From contig CAYYMH010000082.1 of the NCBI GenBank assembly GCA_964472785.1, positions 1-14,873 on the forward strand: DNA of 14,873 nucleotides, written 5' to 3'. Source of the DNA: CAYYMH01 sp964472785. GTDB taxonomy: Bacteria > Zhuqueibacterota > Zhuqueibacteria > Thermofontimicrobiales > Thermofontimicrobiaceae. Position numbers and translations under genes: made by a program. The notes under the pieces are model-generated. The model worked only from the letters and a program-made list of their open reading frames with translations. It had not been told where the DNA came from and searched no databases. Of the stretch, positions 6,210-13,885 are shown piece after piece. Each line of letters starts with the position of its first letter. Position 1 is the stretch's first letter.

Positions 6210-8027
6210 ATGAACATTCTCGGAATTTCAGCATATTATCATGACAGCGCCGCCTGTCTGGTTCAGGACGGACAGATTATCGCAGCAGCACAGGAAGAAC
6301 GATTTACACGGATTAAACACGATTTTAATTTTCCCTCTCAGGCAATTGAGTACTGCCTCTCTGCCGGAAATCTTTCTGCCGCTGATTTGGACTACGTTGC
6401 TTTTTATGATAAGCCGTTTATTAAATTCGAGCGATTACTCGAAAGCTATCTCAGCTATGCTCCGAAAGGCATCCGCTCGTTTATCAAAGCTATGCCGGTT
6501 TGGCTGAAGCAGAAACTGTGGACCAAAGAAGTGCTCAAAAAAGACCTGGATTATGACGGAGAAATCATTTTCCCGGCTCATCACGAATCGCATGCTGCTT
6601 CCGCATTTTTTCCGTCACCGTTTCAACAAGCAGCATTTCTGACCATCGACGGCGTGGGAGAATGGAACACGACGACGTTTGGCGTTGGGCAAAATAATGA
6701 ACTTTCGATCCGGGGAGAAATGAATTTTTCCCACTCACTGGGTCTGCTCTATTCGGCTTTCACTTATTACACCGGATTCAGAGTGAACTCCGGAGAATAC
6801 AAGCTGATGGGATTGGCGCCTTACGGCGAGCCCAAATATGTTGATCTCATTTTTGACGAACTGCTCGATCTGAAAGAGGACGGCTCGTTTAAAATGAACA
6901 TGAAATATTTCAACTATTGTGTCGGTCTGACCATGACCAATAAAAAATTCGACCGCCTTTTTGGTCAGCCACCGCGAAAACCGGAGACTGAAATCACCCA
7001 ATTTTACATGGACATCGCCCGTTCGATTCAGGAAGTGACCGAAGAAATTATGCTTCGCATGGCAAGATTCGTCCATCAGCACACTCAGCAGAAGAACCTG
7101 TGTCTGGCAGGCGGTTGCGCGCTGAATTGCGTCGCCAATGGCAGAATTCTCCGGGAAGGACCATTTGACAACATCTGGATTCAGCCGGCAGCAGGTGATG
7201 CCGGCGGTGCGATTGGGGCTGCGCTTTTTACCTGGTATCAGTTTTTGAATAATCCGCGTCAGTCAGATGAAGTAAAAGATCAGCAACAAGCATCCTATCT
7301 CGGTCCCGAATTTGCCGACGAGGAGATAGAGAATTTTCTGAACACGAAAAAAGCGCCTTTCCAAAAATTGCCTAAAAATGAAATAGCCGCAAAAGTGGCT
7401 CAATTGATTAATCAGGAAAACGTGATTGGCTGGTTTCAGGGACGCATGGAATTTGGACCGAGAGCATTAGGGCATCGGAGTATTTTAGGCGATGCGCGTT
7501 CCAGCGACATGCAGCGGGTGATGAATTTAAAAATCAAATTCCGGGAGTCCTTTCGACCCTTTGCACCGACAGTATTGGCTGAACACGTCTCCGATTATTT
7601 TGAAATTGACAGACAAAGCCCGTACATGTTACTGGTGGCGCCGGTTGCCAAAGACAAAAGGCGGGATTCACATCCAAATCATGGAACAGCTATCGGTTTG
7701 GACAAACTCAAAGTGCATCGATCCGATGTCCCGGCAATCACTCATGTGGATTATTCGGCGCGAATACAAACAGTCAACCGGGAAGATAACGGATTGTATT
7801 ATGACCTGATCAAATCATTTCATGAATTGACCGGCTGCCCACTGATTATCAATACCTCTTTTAATGTACGCGGCGAACCGATCGTGTGCACTCCGGAAGA
7901 AGCGTACACCTGTTTTATGCGCACGGACATGGATTATTTAATCCTGAGTAGTTATCTGTTGGACAAAAAAGAACAACCGGCATGGGAAGAAAGGTTTGAT
8001 TGGAAGAAGGAATTCACACCGGACTAA
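6210..8027 (+). CDS. Carbamoyltransferase, NodU/CmcH/TobZ family
   Basis: The 605-residue protein has the two-domain layout of the O-carbamoyltransferases. These make carbamoyl-adenylate from carbamoyl phosphate and ATP and pass the carbamoyl group to a hydroxyl on a sugar or natural product. The N-terminal Kae1-like domain (about 1-350) opens with MNILGISAYYHDSAA and carries the metal-binding HHESH at 124-128, IDGVG at 146-150, CLAGGCALN at 298-306 and AGDAGGA at 328-334. The C-terminal YrdC-like domain (from about 365) has GRMEFGPRALGHRS at 411-424, ESFRPFAP at 446-453 and INTSFN at 547-552. Length is normal and no key motif is missing. ATG 6210 is preceded by AAAGGA 10 nt upstream. The acceptor is unknown, as no glycosyltransferase or biosynthetic cluster is in the window. 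The SxtJ-like gene follows, an arrangement known from other bacteria including the saxitoxin cluster. Confidence 0.92.
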   Translation: MNILGISAYYHDSAACLVQDGQIIAAAQEERFTRIKHDFNFPSQAIEYCLSAGNLSAADLDYVAFYDKPFIKFERLLESYLSYAPKGIRSFIKAMPVWLKQKLWTKEVLKKDLDYDGEIIFPAHHESHAASAFFPSPFQQAAFLTIDGVGEWNTTTFGVGQNNELSIRGEMNFSHSLGLLYSAFTYYTGFRVNSGEYKLMGLAPYGEPKYVDLIFDELLDLKEDGSFKMNMKYFNYCVGLTMTNKKFDRLFGQPPRKPETEITQFYMDIARSIQEVTEEIMLRMARFVHQHTQQKNLCLAGGCALNCVANGRILREGPFDNIWIQPAAGDAGGAIGAALFTWYQFLNNPRQSDEVKDQQQASYLGPEFADEEIENFLNTKKAPFQKLPKNEIAAKVAQLINQENVIGWFQGRMEFGPRALGHRSILGDARSSDMQRVMNLKIKFRESFRPFAPTVLAEHVSDYFEIDRQSPYMLLVAPVAKDKRRDSHPNHGTAIGLDKLKVHRSDVPAITHVDYSARIQTVNREDNGLYYDLIKSFHELTGCPLIINTSFNVRGEPIVCTPEEAYTCFMRTDMDYLILSSYLLDKKEQPAWEERFDWKKEFTPD

Positions 8028-8101
8028 ATATTTTCATTTGAATTAATAAAATTCGAATCGTTAGCATTGTTAAGTTGAAACATATTAGGAATCTAAAAAA
8101 C

Positions 8102-8497
8102 ATGCAAAAAACCAGCAAAGCCGACATCCGAAAATTCGGGATTGCACTAACCGTATTTTTAGCTATCATAGGTTTAATCTATTTTTTCAAGCACAATCCG
8201 ATTTATCTTTATTTCTGGATTATTGGTGGTACAATCCTCATCATTTCAATATTTATTCCCATCCTTCTCAAACCAATTTATCGGGCTGCGCTGTTCATTG
8301 CTCACATTTTGGGTTGGATTAACACCAGATTCTTTTTGGTCATAATCTACTATTTCATTTTAACCCCCATCTCCCTCGTCTTTAAGTTGATCGGTAAAGA
8401 CCCGCTGAATCGAAAATTTGATAGACAGGGGAACACTTACTGGGATTTCAAAACCGGACAGAAACCAGATAAAGATCAATACCTCAAGCAGTTCTAA
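8102..8497 (+). CDS. SxtJ-like small membrane protein
   Basis: From ATG 8102 the product is 131 residues; an upstream in-frame TTG at 8075 would add nine. I prefer the ATG because AGGA lies 11 nt before it and the sequence begins KTSKADIRKFG, like the usual start of SxtJ-type proteins as I remember them. It has two hydrophobic segments in its N-terminal half and a longer one around the middle (ARFF-like HILGWINTRFFL into YYFILTPISLVF). It ends with a polar tail containing GKDPLNRKFD and YW. Function is unknown for the family; it is repeatedly found next to NodU/CmcH-type carbamoyltransferases, and here it starts 74 bp after one. A further small protein (SxtK/DUF5989-like) often follows in such clusters, but I do not find one before the next gene. 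The assignment rests on recalled motifs and context, not a search. Confidence 0.75.
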   Translation: MQKTSKADIRKFGIALTVFLAIIGLIYFFKHNPIYLYFWIIGGTILIISIFIPILLKPIYRAALFIAHILGWINTRFFLVIIYYFILTPISLVFKLIGKDPLNRKFDRQGNTYWDFKTGQKPDKDQYLKQF

Positions 8498-8514
8498 ATA
8501 TCACTTCCTGATAT
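8498..8514 (+). terminator. Weak candidate terminator after the SxtJ-like gene
   Basis: atatca (8498-8503) pairs with tgatat (8509-8514) over a 5-nt loop, followed by catttt. The stem is AT-rich and the T-tract is short, so termination here is only a possibility. The following 120 bp before the adaptor gene likely contain a new promoter. Confidence 0.25.
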
Positions 8515-8639
8515 CATTTTCAGCCAAATAAACCATTAATTTCAGTCATTTTTTTACACGCAACAAATCCACAGTTGATGCGTAACATAACTCGTTAATT
8601 GAGAAATCAAAATTATGATAAATCTCTTAAGGAGGAAAA

Positions 8640-9311
8640 ATGAAGTTCAAGAAAGGTCGGACTATCGGCATAGTAGTTGTTTTACTTGTTATTGTGGTTG
8701 TTGTCTTTACCATGATCAATAAATCCGGCAGCAGCGACGATAATCAGCAGCCAACCGTCAAAGCTGAAAAACGGAATATTGTTGAAAAGGCATTGGCGAT
8801 CGGCACGATAGATCCGGAAACTGAAATTCATGTTAAATCCAAAATATCCGGTGTGGTTAAAAAATTGTTCGCGGATGCGGGTGAATATGTAGAGGAAGGT
8901 GAAGAGTTATTAGAAATTAGACCCGATCCCACACCATTAGAATTAGCTGAAGCAAAGCGAAATGTTGAAATGGAAAAAATCGCCCTCGAAAATGCCCGTC
9001 ATGAATACAAACGTGTTTCTCAATTGAAGGAGAAGGGTTTTACCTCGGCGAAGGATTTTGAGATTGCCGAAAAACAATTTGAGCAGTCAAAAATTCGTCT
9101 GGAAATGGCAAAAGAACGCCTTGCATTGCTGGAGGAAGGTAAAATCAACATTGCCGGCACAGACATTCAATCCACAATTAAGGCTCCGGCTACTGGTTAC
9201 ATTCTGGAGCGCATGATCAACGTCGGTGATCCCATTGTTCCGCTCACATCCTATCAGGAAGGGACCGTACTTTTCACGTTGGCAGACATGAAGCAACTTT
9301 TATTTAAGTGA
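8640..9311 (+). CDS. MacA/HlyD-like periplasmic adaptor, N-terminal part (gene split by TGA)
   Basis: This is the first 223 codons of a membrane-fusion (periplasmic adaptor) protein, the subunit that links an inner-membrane ABC permease to an outer-membrane channel or substrate. A membrane anchor lies at about 9-25 and the first half of the lipoyl-like domain at about 62-94. An alpha-helical hairpin at about 98-168 is rich in A, E, K and R, and the second lipoyl half at about 178-205 is marked by IKAPATGYIL. The frame stops at TGA 9309-9311 right after MKQLLFK, where family members continue into the beta-barrel domain with a residue such as Gly then VDEIDVG. The same frame resumes immediately, so one base change (GGA to TGA) explains the break. 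ATG 8640 has an excellent AAGGAGG 4 nt upstream. As it stands the fragment lacks the beta-barrel and membrane-proximal domains and is probably nonfunctional alone. Confidence 0.85.
   Translation: MKFKKGRTIGIVVVLLVIVVVVFTMINKSGSSDDNQQPTVKAEKRNIVEKALAIGTIDPETEIHVKSKISGVVKKLFADAGEYVEEGEELLEIRPDPTPLELAEAKRNVEMEKIALENARHEYKRVSQLKEKGFTSAKDFEIAEKQFEQSKIRLEMAKERLALLEEGKINIAGTDIQSTIKAPATGYILERMINVGDPIVPLTSYQEGTVLFTLADMKQLLFK
9309..9311 (+). other. In-frame TGA splitting the adaptor gene
   Basis: Codons before (tta ttt aag) and after (act gtt gat gaa att gat) the TGA are in one frame and read as continuous MacA-type sequence. Other genes here end in TGA (the M14 peptidase, the second permease and the winged-helix protein), so general reassignment of UGA is not supported. 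The family residue expected here is not Cys, which argues against selenocysteine. Confidence 0.85.
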
Positions 9312-9350
9312 ACTGTTGATGAAATTGATGTCGGCAAACTCAAGGAAGGC

Positions 9351-9737
9351 ATGAAGGCTGAAATTCAGGTCGGCGCGTTACCCGGGAAACCTGTACAAGG
9401 CACGCTGGATAAAATTTCATTAAAAGCCCGAAAAGAGGATAACACCACTGTTTTTCCGGTTGAAATCGCCATCAATTTGGAAGAAGGCAGAGTACTCCGG
9501 GCAGGTTATTCGGCGAACGCCAACATCATTATTCAGAAAAAGGACAGCGTGTTAGCGATACCGGAACGGGTGGTGACTTTTCGGAATGATTCAGCATTCG
9601 TAAACATTCCGGATGGTGAGAGCAAGAAAGAAGTATTCATTGAAACCGGCTTGAGCGATGCAATCTACATCGAAGTCATTTCAGGCTTGGAAGAAGGACA
9701 GGAAATTTTTGAGAAAGAAGTGAAACAGATTATTTAA
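9351..9737 (+). CDS. MacA/HlyD-like periplasmic adaptor, C-terminal part
   Basis: By homology the coding sequence continues from 9312 directly after the TGA. The first usable start in this frame is ATG 9351, preceded at once by AAGGAAGG (9342-9349), which would allow reinitiation and yield 128 residues. The segment holds the beta-barrel domain (VDEIDVGKLKEGM through GTLDKISLKA) and the membrane-proximal domain (VLAIPERVV near the middle, and SGLEEGQEIF near the end). All are standard for MacA/HlyD adaptors. Joined to the upstream part the protein would be about 365 residues, normal for the family. Alone it lacks a signal or anchor and would stay in the cytoplasm. It is followed after 50 bp by the first permease gene. 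Confidence 0.8.
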   Translation: MKAEIQVGALPGKPVQGTLDKISLKARKEDNTTVFPVEIAINLEEGRVLRAGYSANANIIIQKKDSVLAIPERVVTFRNDSAFVNIPDGESKKEVFIETGLSDAIYIEVISGLEEGQEIFEKEVKQII

Positions 9738-9787
9738 TCCTCATGTATTGGCAAAACTTTGAAAATGAGTAAAGTTCAGGATTATTC

Positions 9788-11026
9788 ATGAATCGATTAT
9801 TTGATACCATCAAAGAGACACTGCAATATCTGAGACAATACAAATCCCGGACATTCATGACCATGTTCGGATTGATTTGGGGCACCATTACCGTCATCGT
9901 GTTGTTGGCATTTGGCGTCGGTGTCGAACGCTCAATGAGCAAAAACATGCACGGCATGGGCGAAGGAATCGCCATCCTCTGGCCCGGCAGAACCAGCATC
10001 CCGTTCAAAGGCTACGGACGCAATCGTCCGATCCGGTTTTTGGAGGAAGATGCCTATTTATTAAAAAGAGAAATCAAAGAGATAGAATTTGCCAGCCCTG
10101 AATATGGCCGCTGGGGTGTTCCGGTTCGGGTTGGTGAAAAAATCAATAAAACCAACGTCGCGGGTGTGGTTCCTGAGTATGGTCCGATGCGCAATGTTTT
10201 GCCGCAATTAGGAGGACGCTGGATAAACGAACTGGATGTCAAAGAGCGAAAACGGGTCGCATTCATTGGAAATAAATTGAAAGACCTATTATTCGGCGAA
10301 CAAACGGATGCCATCGGAAAATACATTTACATTGGTGATTCACCATTTATCGTAATCGGTGTGTTAAAGGAAAAAACGCAGCCATCGAGTTACACGACCA
10401 GAGACCAGGACCGGGTTGTGATTCCGGTTTCAACATTCGCCTCTTATTTTGGGCACCGGTACATTAACAACATCGTTTACAAACCGCGCGATCCGCGGCA
10501 GGCGCAATTTGTTCAGGATCGCATTTATGAAGTGTTGGGTAAAAAATATATTTTCGATCCCAAGGATAAAGAAACGCTCGGGATTTGGGATACCACCGAA
10601 ACTGATAAATTTCTCTTTTACTTTTCCCTGGGAATGAAAATATTTTTAGGAATGATCGGTGTCATTACATTGACTGTCGGCGGAATCGGGCTGGCAAATA
10701 TCATGTACGTGGTCGTGCAGGAACGCACCCGGGAAATCGGTATCCGCCGCGCAGTCGGAGCGAAACGGCGGCACATTTTGGGATACTTTATGTTCGAAGC
10801 GTTTTTTATTATTGGTTTAAGTGCTGCCATCGGCTTTTCTATCGCTTTGCTACTAATTAAACTACTTTCGCTTCTTCCTATCGAAGAATATGTCGGTACA
10901 CCAGCACTTTCAATGCCAGTGGCAATCGTTTCGATTTCAGTTCTCGCAGCTATTGGATTCGTCGCCGGTTTTTTTCCTTCCCGGAAAGCCGCGAAATTAG
11001 TTGTGGTGGAATGTTTGAGATTTTAA
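9788..11026 (+). CDS. MacB-like ABC transporter permease (first paralogue)
   Basis: The 412-residue protein has the four-helix MacB/FtsX-type fold of type VII ABC permeases. One membrane helix lies at about 24-45, and a large periplasmic MacB-PCD domain at about 46-280. Three helices follow at about 283-308, 332-360 and 378-398. The coupling segment ERTREIGIRRAVGAKRRHI is at 312-330 and the terminal FFPSRKAA motif at 395-402. The N-terminal ATPase found in E. coli MacB is absent, so a separate ATP-binding subunit is needed. The end of the protein reads KLVVVECLRF instead of the usual NVDPVEALRYE, a noticeable deviation. AGGA at 9778-9781 supports ATG 9788. It follows the split adaptor and precedes a paralogue by 20 bp, which suggests a heterodimeric permease for export of a lipid, peptide or small molecule. 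Confidence 0.88.
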   Translation: MNRLFDTIKETLQYLRQYKSRTFMTMFGLIWGTITVIVLLAFGVGVERSMSKNMHGMGEGIAILWPGRTSIPFKGYGRNRPIRFLEEDAYLLKREIKEIEFASPEYGRWGVPVRVGEKINKTNVAGVVPEYGPMRNVLPQLGGRWINELDVKERKRVAFIGNKLKDLLFGEQTDAIGKYIYIGDSPFIVIGVLKEKTQPSSYTTRDQDRVVIPVSTFASYFGHRYINNIVYKPRDPRQAQFVQDRIYEVLGKKYIFDPKDKETLGIWDTTETDKFLFYFSLGMKIFLGMIGVITLTVGGIGLANIMYVVVQERTREIGIRRAVGAKRRHILGYFMFEAFFIIGLSAAIGFSIALLLIKLLSLLPIEEYVGTPALSMPVAIVSISVLAAIGFVAGFFPSRKAAKLVVVECLRF

Positions 11027-11046
11027 ATTCAATTTGGGAATGACTT

Positions 11047-12291
11047 ATGCAATTATGGATGCTCTTAAAAGAATTTTTACACGATATTAAAAAACAACGG
11101 ACGCGAGCCTTTTTAACGACCATCGCGATCACCTGGGGAACCCTCGCTGTTATTTTGCTGATGTCGTTTGGTTCGGGATTGTCCTATCGCATGCGCGAGA
11201 GTTTTCTCAATGCGGGTAATTATATTATCCGTATCTATGGCGGACAAACGTCAAAAAAATTCCAGGGACTGCCCGTCGGACGGCGTATTCTGCTCAAAGA
11301 GGAGGATGCCGAGGTTTTGCTCAAAAGTATTGCCATGATCGAAGCGGTAAACCCGGGCATAGGCCGTCACGTCAGATTACGCTATGGAGATAAAATTGCT
11401 TCCACGTACATGGAAGGTGTCTATCCGCCATTTGAATTTTTGAGACGGATGTATCATGCCGAAGGTGGTCGTTTTCTCAACGATAAAGATATGGTTGAAC
11501 GGAGGCGGGTCGTTTTTCTGGGCGAGGTCATCGCAGGTGAACTTTTCGGCTCCCAAGACCCGATTGGGAACATGATCAAAATTGATGACATTCCGTTCAA
11601 AGTTGTTGGCATTATGCCGAAAAAGATGCAAACCGCGATGAATTATGGCCCGGATGACAGGCGTGCCATTATTCCCTTTACGACGTTCAAAAGCATTTAC
11701 GGAGACCGGTATTTAAACGAATTGATTGTAAAACCATCCAATACAAAAGACAGTCAACAAGTGATCGCTGAAATCCGCCGTATTATGGGTAAAAAATATC
11801 AATTTGATCCGACTGATGAACGCGCGTTGCCGATTTGGGATTTCATTGAAGCGGAGAAAATCAGCTCAAAAGTTTTTTTGGGCATAAACATATTTCTTGC
11901 CGTTATCGGTTCCATGACATTGGTGATTGCCGGAGTTGGCGTTGCCAATATCATGTATGTGGTTGTAAAGGAACGGACTCATGAAATCGGCATAAAACGG
12001 GCAATCGGTGCCAAGCGAATTCATATTTTATCACAAATCATTTTTGAATCACTCCTTATCTCCATCACCGGTGGATTGCTCGGGCTGTTGTTTGCATTCG
12101 GTATTATTAAACTGGTTTGGACAATTCCGGCGGAACAAGGCGCCATGCAATTTTTGGGTCGCCCGATCATGTCTAATGTGGTGGTGTTTTTATCGATTGG
12201 ATTATTAGCAACCATCGGACTTTTAGCCGGTCTTTTTCCTGCCCGAAAAGCAGCCAATGTGGATCCTGTGGAAAGTTTGCGGTACGAATGA
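11047..12291 (+). CDS. MacB-like ABC transporter permease (second paralogue)
   Basis: A 414-residue protein of the same build as its upstream neighbour. It has a first membrane helix at about 22-44, a MacB periplasmic domain to about 275, and helices at about 278-306, 328-358 and 376-397. The coupling segment ERTHEIGIKRAIGAKRIHIL is at 309-328, and it ends in the canonical FPARKAANVDPVESLRYE. Blocks shared with the first permease include NIMYVVV, a GKKY-FDP-D segment and an IWD segment, which indicates an old tandem duplication with substantial divergence. It lacks any Walker motif. The gene starts 20 bp after the first permease and is almost certainly co-transcribed with it. Substrate is unknown. 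The TGA stop at 12289-12291 shows that UGA is read as stop in this operon. Confidence 0.88.
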   Translation: MQLWMLLKEFLHDIKKQRTRAFLTTIAITWGTLAVILLMSFGSGLSYRMRESFLNAGNYIIRIYGGQTSKKFQGLPVGRRILLKEEDAEVLLKSIAMIEAVNPGIGRHVRLRYGDKIASTYMEGVYPPFEFLRRMYHAEGGRFLNDKDMVERRRVVFLGEVIAGELFGSQDPIGNMIKIDDIPFKVVGIMPKKMQTAMNYGPDDRRAIIPFTTFKSIYGDRYLNELIVKPSNTKDSQQVIAEIRRIMGKKYQFDPTDERALPIWDFIEAEKISSKVFLGINIFLAVIGSMTLVIAGVGVANIMYVVVKERTHEIGIKRAIGAKRIHILSQIIFESLLISITGGLLGLLFAFGIIKLVWTIPAEQGAMQFLGRPIMSNVVVFLSIGLLATIGLLAGLFPARKAANVDPVESLRYE

Positions 12292-12365
12292 TGGGTGTAT
12301 TTTGCACTAAACAATAATTGATAAAGAGTATTATAAAAATCTGTCCATTAGTAAGTTTAAATCTT

Positions 12366-12396
12366 TTCTTTGCGTCCTCCGCGTCTTTGCGTTGAA
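12366..12396. repeat. 'cgcaaagacgc'-type dispersed repeat
   Basis: The stretch tttctttgcgtcctccgcgt followed by ctttgcgttgaatc contains three near-copies of ctttgcgtc spaced about 9-10 nt apart. From general knowledge, sequences reading cgcaaagacgcggaggacgc on the other strand are widespread intergenic repeats in environmental bacterial genomes. It lies between the convergent permease and winged-helix genes, touching the stop of the latter. I see no terminator hairpin in this 105-bp gap. Confidence 0.6.
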
Positions 12397-13218
12397 TCAC
12401 TTTAATCCTTCAGGCGTATTGATTTTCACATTCAAATCGTGCAACAGGGTACTATCTTTTCTTGCCGCTTCCAAACGTTTTTGATTTATGATGGATGAAT
12501 TTTCTTTGAACAGATAGGCATTGGCATCAATAAACCTGCGCATCATTTCCCGATCCACATTGCTGCAGTATTCATAAATTCTATTCCTCAGATTTTGAGG
12601 ACTCATTTCGATTAAAACACCAAACAAGTTAAATTCGTTCCGGGGAGAAACGATCCTCCGGCTCACTAAATCCTTTTTTGTCATCGCTTCCAACAATTTG
12701 TTCAAATCTTCAAACGTGACGTTCATCGTCGTATCCAGGCAGGAATAGATTGTGGTATCCATAACGTTTTCTTTAGTCCAAAGCACCTCCAAAATATCCA
12801 GTTCCTGACGTGTCGGAATGACATAATCCCTGATCGGCAGCGGATTGTAAAATGGTTTCGCCGGTACTTCCAAAGGCGTGATTGGCAGCGGTGGTTTGAT
12901 AATCATCTCACGATACAGTGGCTCATATTTATAACTGCCCGGCTTATTTAGGGCGTCATAATTTGTTGCTGCATCCGGATGTTTTGCATTATAGTTTTTT
13001 CGAAAGTCAAGATGGATCGATCTTTTTTTCTCACCTAAAGTTGGTAGCGGCGGCATAGTCGGTTGTTTAAGCGGTTTTTTGTCTTTTAATACGATTGATT
13101 TTTTTGAGATTAAACTGGAATCCTTTTCAGCGGTGACAGAGTCCGGTTCTTGTCCGTATAGCGGCATGAAAATGATGAATAGAATCGATAAGAGATAAAT
13201 CGGTTTAATTTCAACCAT
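12397..13218 (-). CDS. Exported protein with BlaI/MecI-like winged-helix stretch, unknown function
   Basis: I do not recognise the whole protein. I choose the internal ATG at 13218 (273 residues), although the frame is open to an ATG at 13275, for two reasons: AGGA lies 4 nt upstream, and the product then starts with a clean signal peptide (MVEIKPIYLLSILFIIF, cleavage probably near LYGQ, residue 20-23). A low-complexity, proline- and lysine-rich region follows (about 25-130). Then at about 135-200 comes a segment reading PTRQELDILEVLW...TFEDLNKLLEAMTKKDLVSRR. In spacing and hydrophobic pattern it resembles the helix-turn-helix plus wing of BlaI/MecI penicillinase repressors. The C-terminal 70 residues are helical and charged. 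A DNA-binding fold behind a signal peptide would be odd; it may be a protein-binding winged helix in the periplasm. It is convergent with the permease operon and has no operon partner. Confidence 0.65.
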   Translation of the reverse strand: MVEIKPIYLLSILFIIFMPLYGQEPDSVTAEKDSSLISKKSIVLKDKKPLKQPTMPPLPTLGEKKRSIHLDFRKNYNAKHPDAATNYDALNKPGSYKYEPLYREMIIKPPLPITPLEVPAKPFYNPLPIRDYVIPTRQELDILEVLWTKENVMDTTIYSCLDTTMNVTFEDLNKLLEAMTKKDLVSRRIVSPRNEFNLFGVLIEMSPQNLRNRIYEYCSNVDREMMRRFIDANAYLFKENSSIINQKRLEAARKDSTLLHDLNVKINTPEGLK

Positions 13219-13406
13219 ATTTTCCTGCCCATTTACAATTAACAAGAAATGCGCTGAGACTTTTCTTTTGTTCATGAATCAAAAGAAACGAGTGTCCTTC
13301 AATTTAAAGAGGATCATATTGAATTTAGACTGAATTTTTGATACTTTTGTTTCACGTAATTTTAAATTTAGCAAAATTGACATATAAAAAACAGCGAGGT
13401 TATGTT

Positions 13407-13817
13407 ATGGATATGGAAATTACATTCCCGGGTGGGAAAAAAGTCGATGCAAATTATAAAAATTTTAACATTAAAACAGATCAACCGTTGATGGGCGGCG
13501 GAGATAACTCAGCGCCTGCGCCCTTTGATTTATTTTTAGCTTCCATCGGAACGTGTGCCGGTATTTATGTATTGAGTTTCTGCCAGCAGAGAGATATTCC
13601 AACGGATGACATTAAGATTATCCAGAAATTATTGCCCAATGAAATGGGAAATGGGATCGGATCTATCACATTGGAAATTCAACTTCCGCCTGATTTCCCG
13701 GAACGCTATAAAGATGCTGTTATCCGGAGTGCTGAGCAATGCGCTGTTAAAAGAACAATTCAAAATCCACCGAAATTTGACATCTATACCAAAGAAGTAG
13801 CGAGCGTTATGAGTTAA
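13407..13817 (+). CDS. OsmC/Ohr-family protein
   Basis: The 136-residue protein belongs to the OsmC superfamily of thiol-dependent peroxidases and related proteins, cytoplasmic homodimers that often reduce organic hydroperoxides. Diagnostic features are SAPAPFDLFLASIGTC at about 35-50, with C50 as the expected peroxidatic cysteine, and QCAVKRTIQNPP at 111-122, with C112 as the expected second cysteine. An extra C59 lies in the same helix as C50. The plain GGDNSAPAPFDLF pattern is nearer the general OsmC/YhfA-like branch than true Ohr, so the physiological substrate is uncertain. I start at ATG 13407 because the family begins near MEITFPGGKKVDA and CGAGG lies 7 nt upstream. The open frame continues back to 13338, but those residues look non-coding. 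The HAD-family gene follows 68 bp later. Confidence 0.85.
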   Translation: MDMEITFPGGKKVDANYKNFNIKTDQPLMGGGDNSAPAPFDLFLASIGTCAGIYVLSFCQQRDIPTDDIKIIQKLLPNEMGNGIGSITLEIQLPPDFPERYKDAVIRSAEQCAVKRTIQNPPKFDIYTKEVASVMS

Positions 13818-13885
13818 GCGAATCTTTTTAAAGGTTTGATCGTTAAATTGCTAACCAGACAATTAAATTATGGAGAATGCGATTG

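Noticed and set aside
9309..9311. UGA as a reassigned or selenocysteine codon
   Set aside because: At least three other genes in the window end in TGA, and the family position expected is not Cys; no selenoprotein hallmark is apparent.
13338..13406. N-terminal extension of the OsmC-family protein
   Set aside because: The extra 23 codons read as AT-rich leader with no ribosome site, whereas ATG 13407 has one at proper spacing and matches the usual family start.
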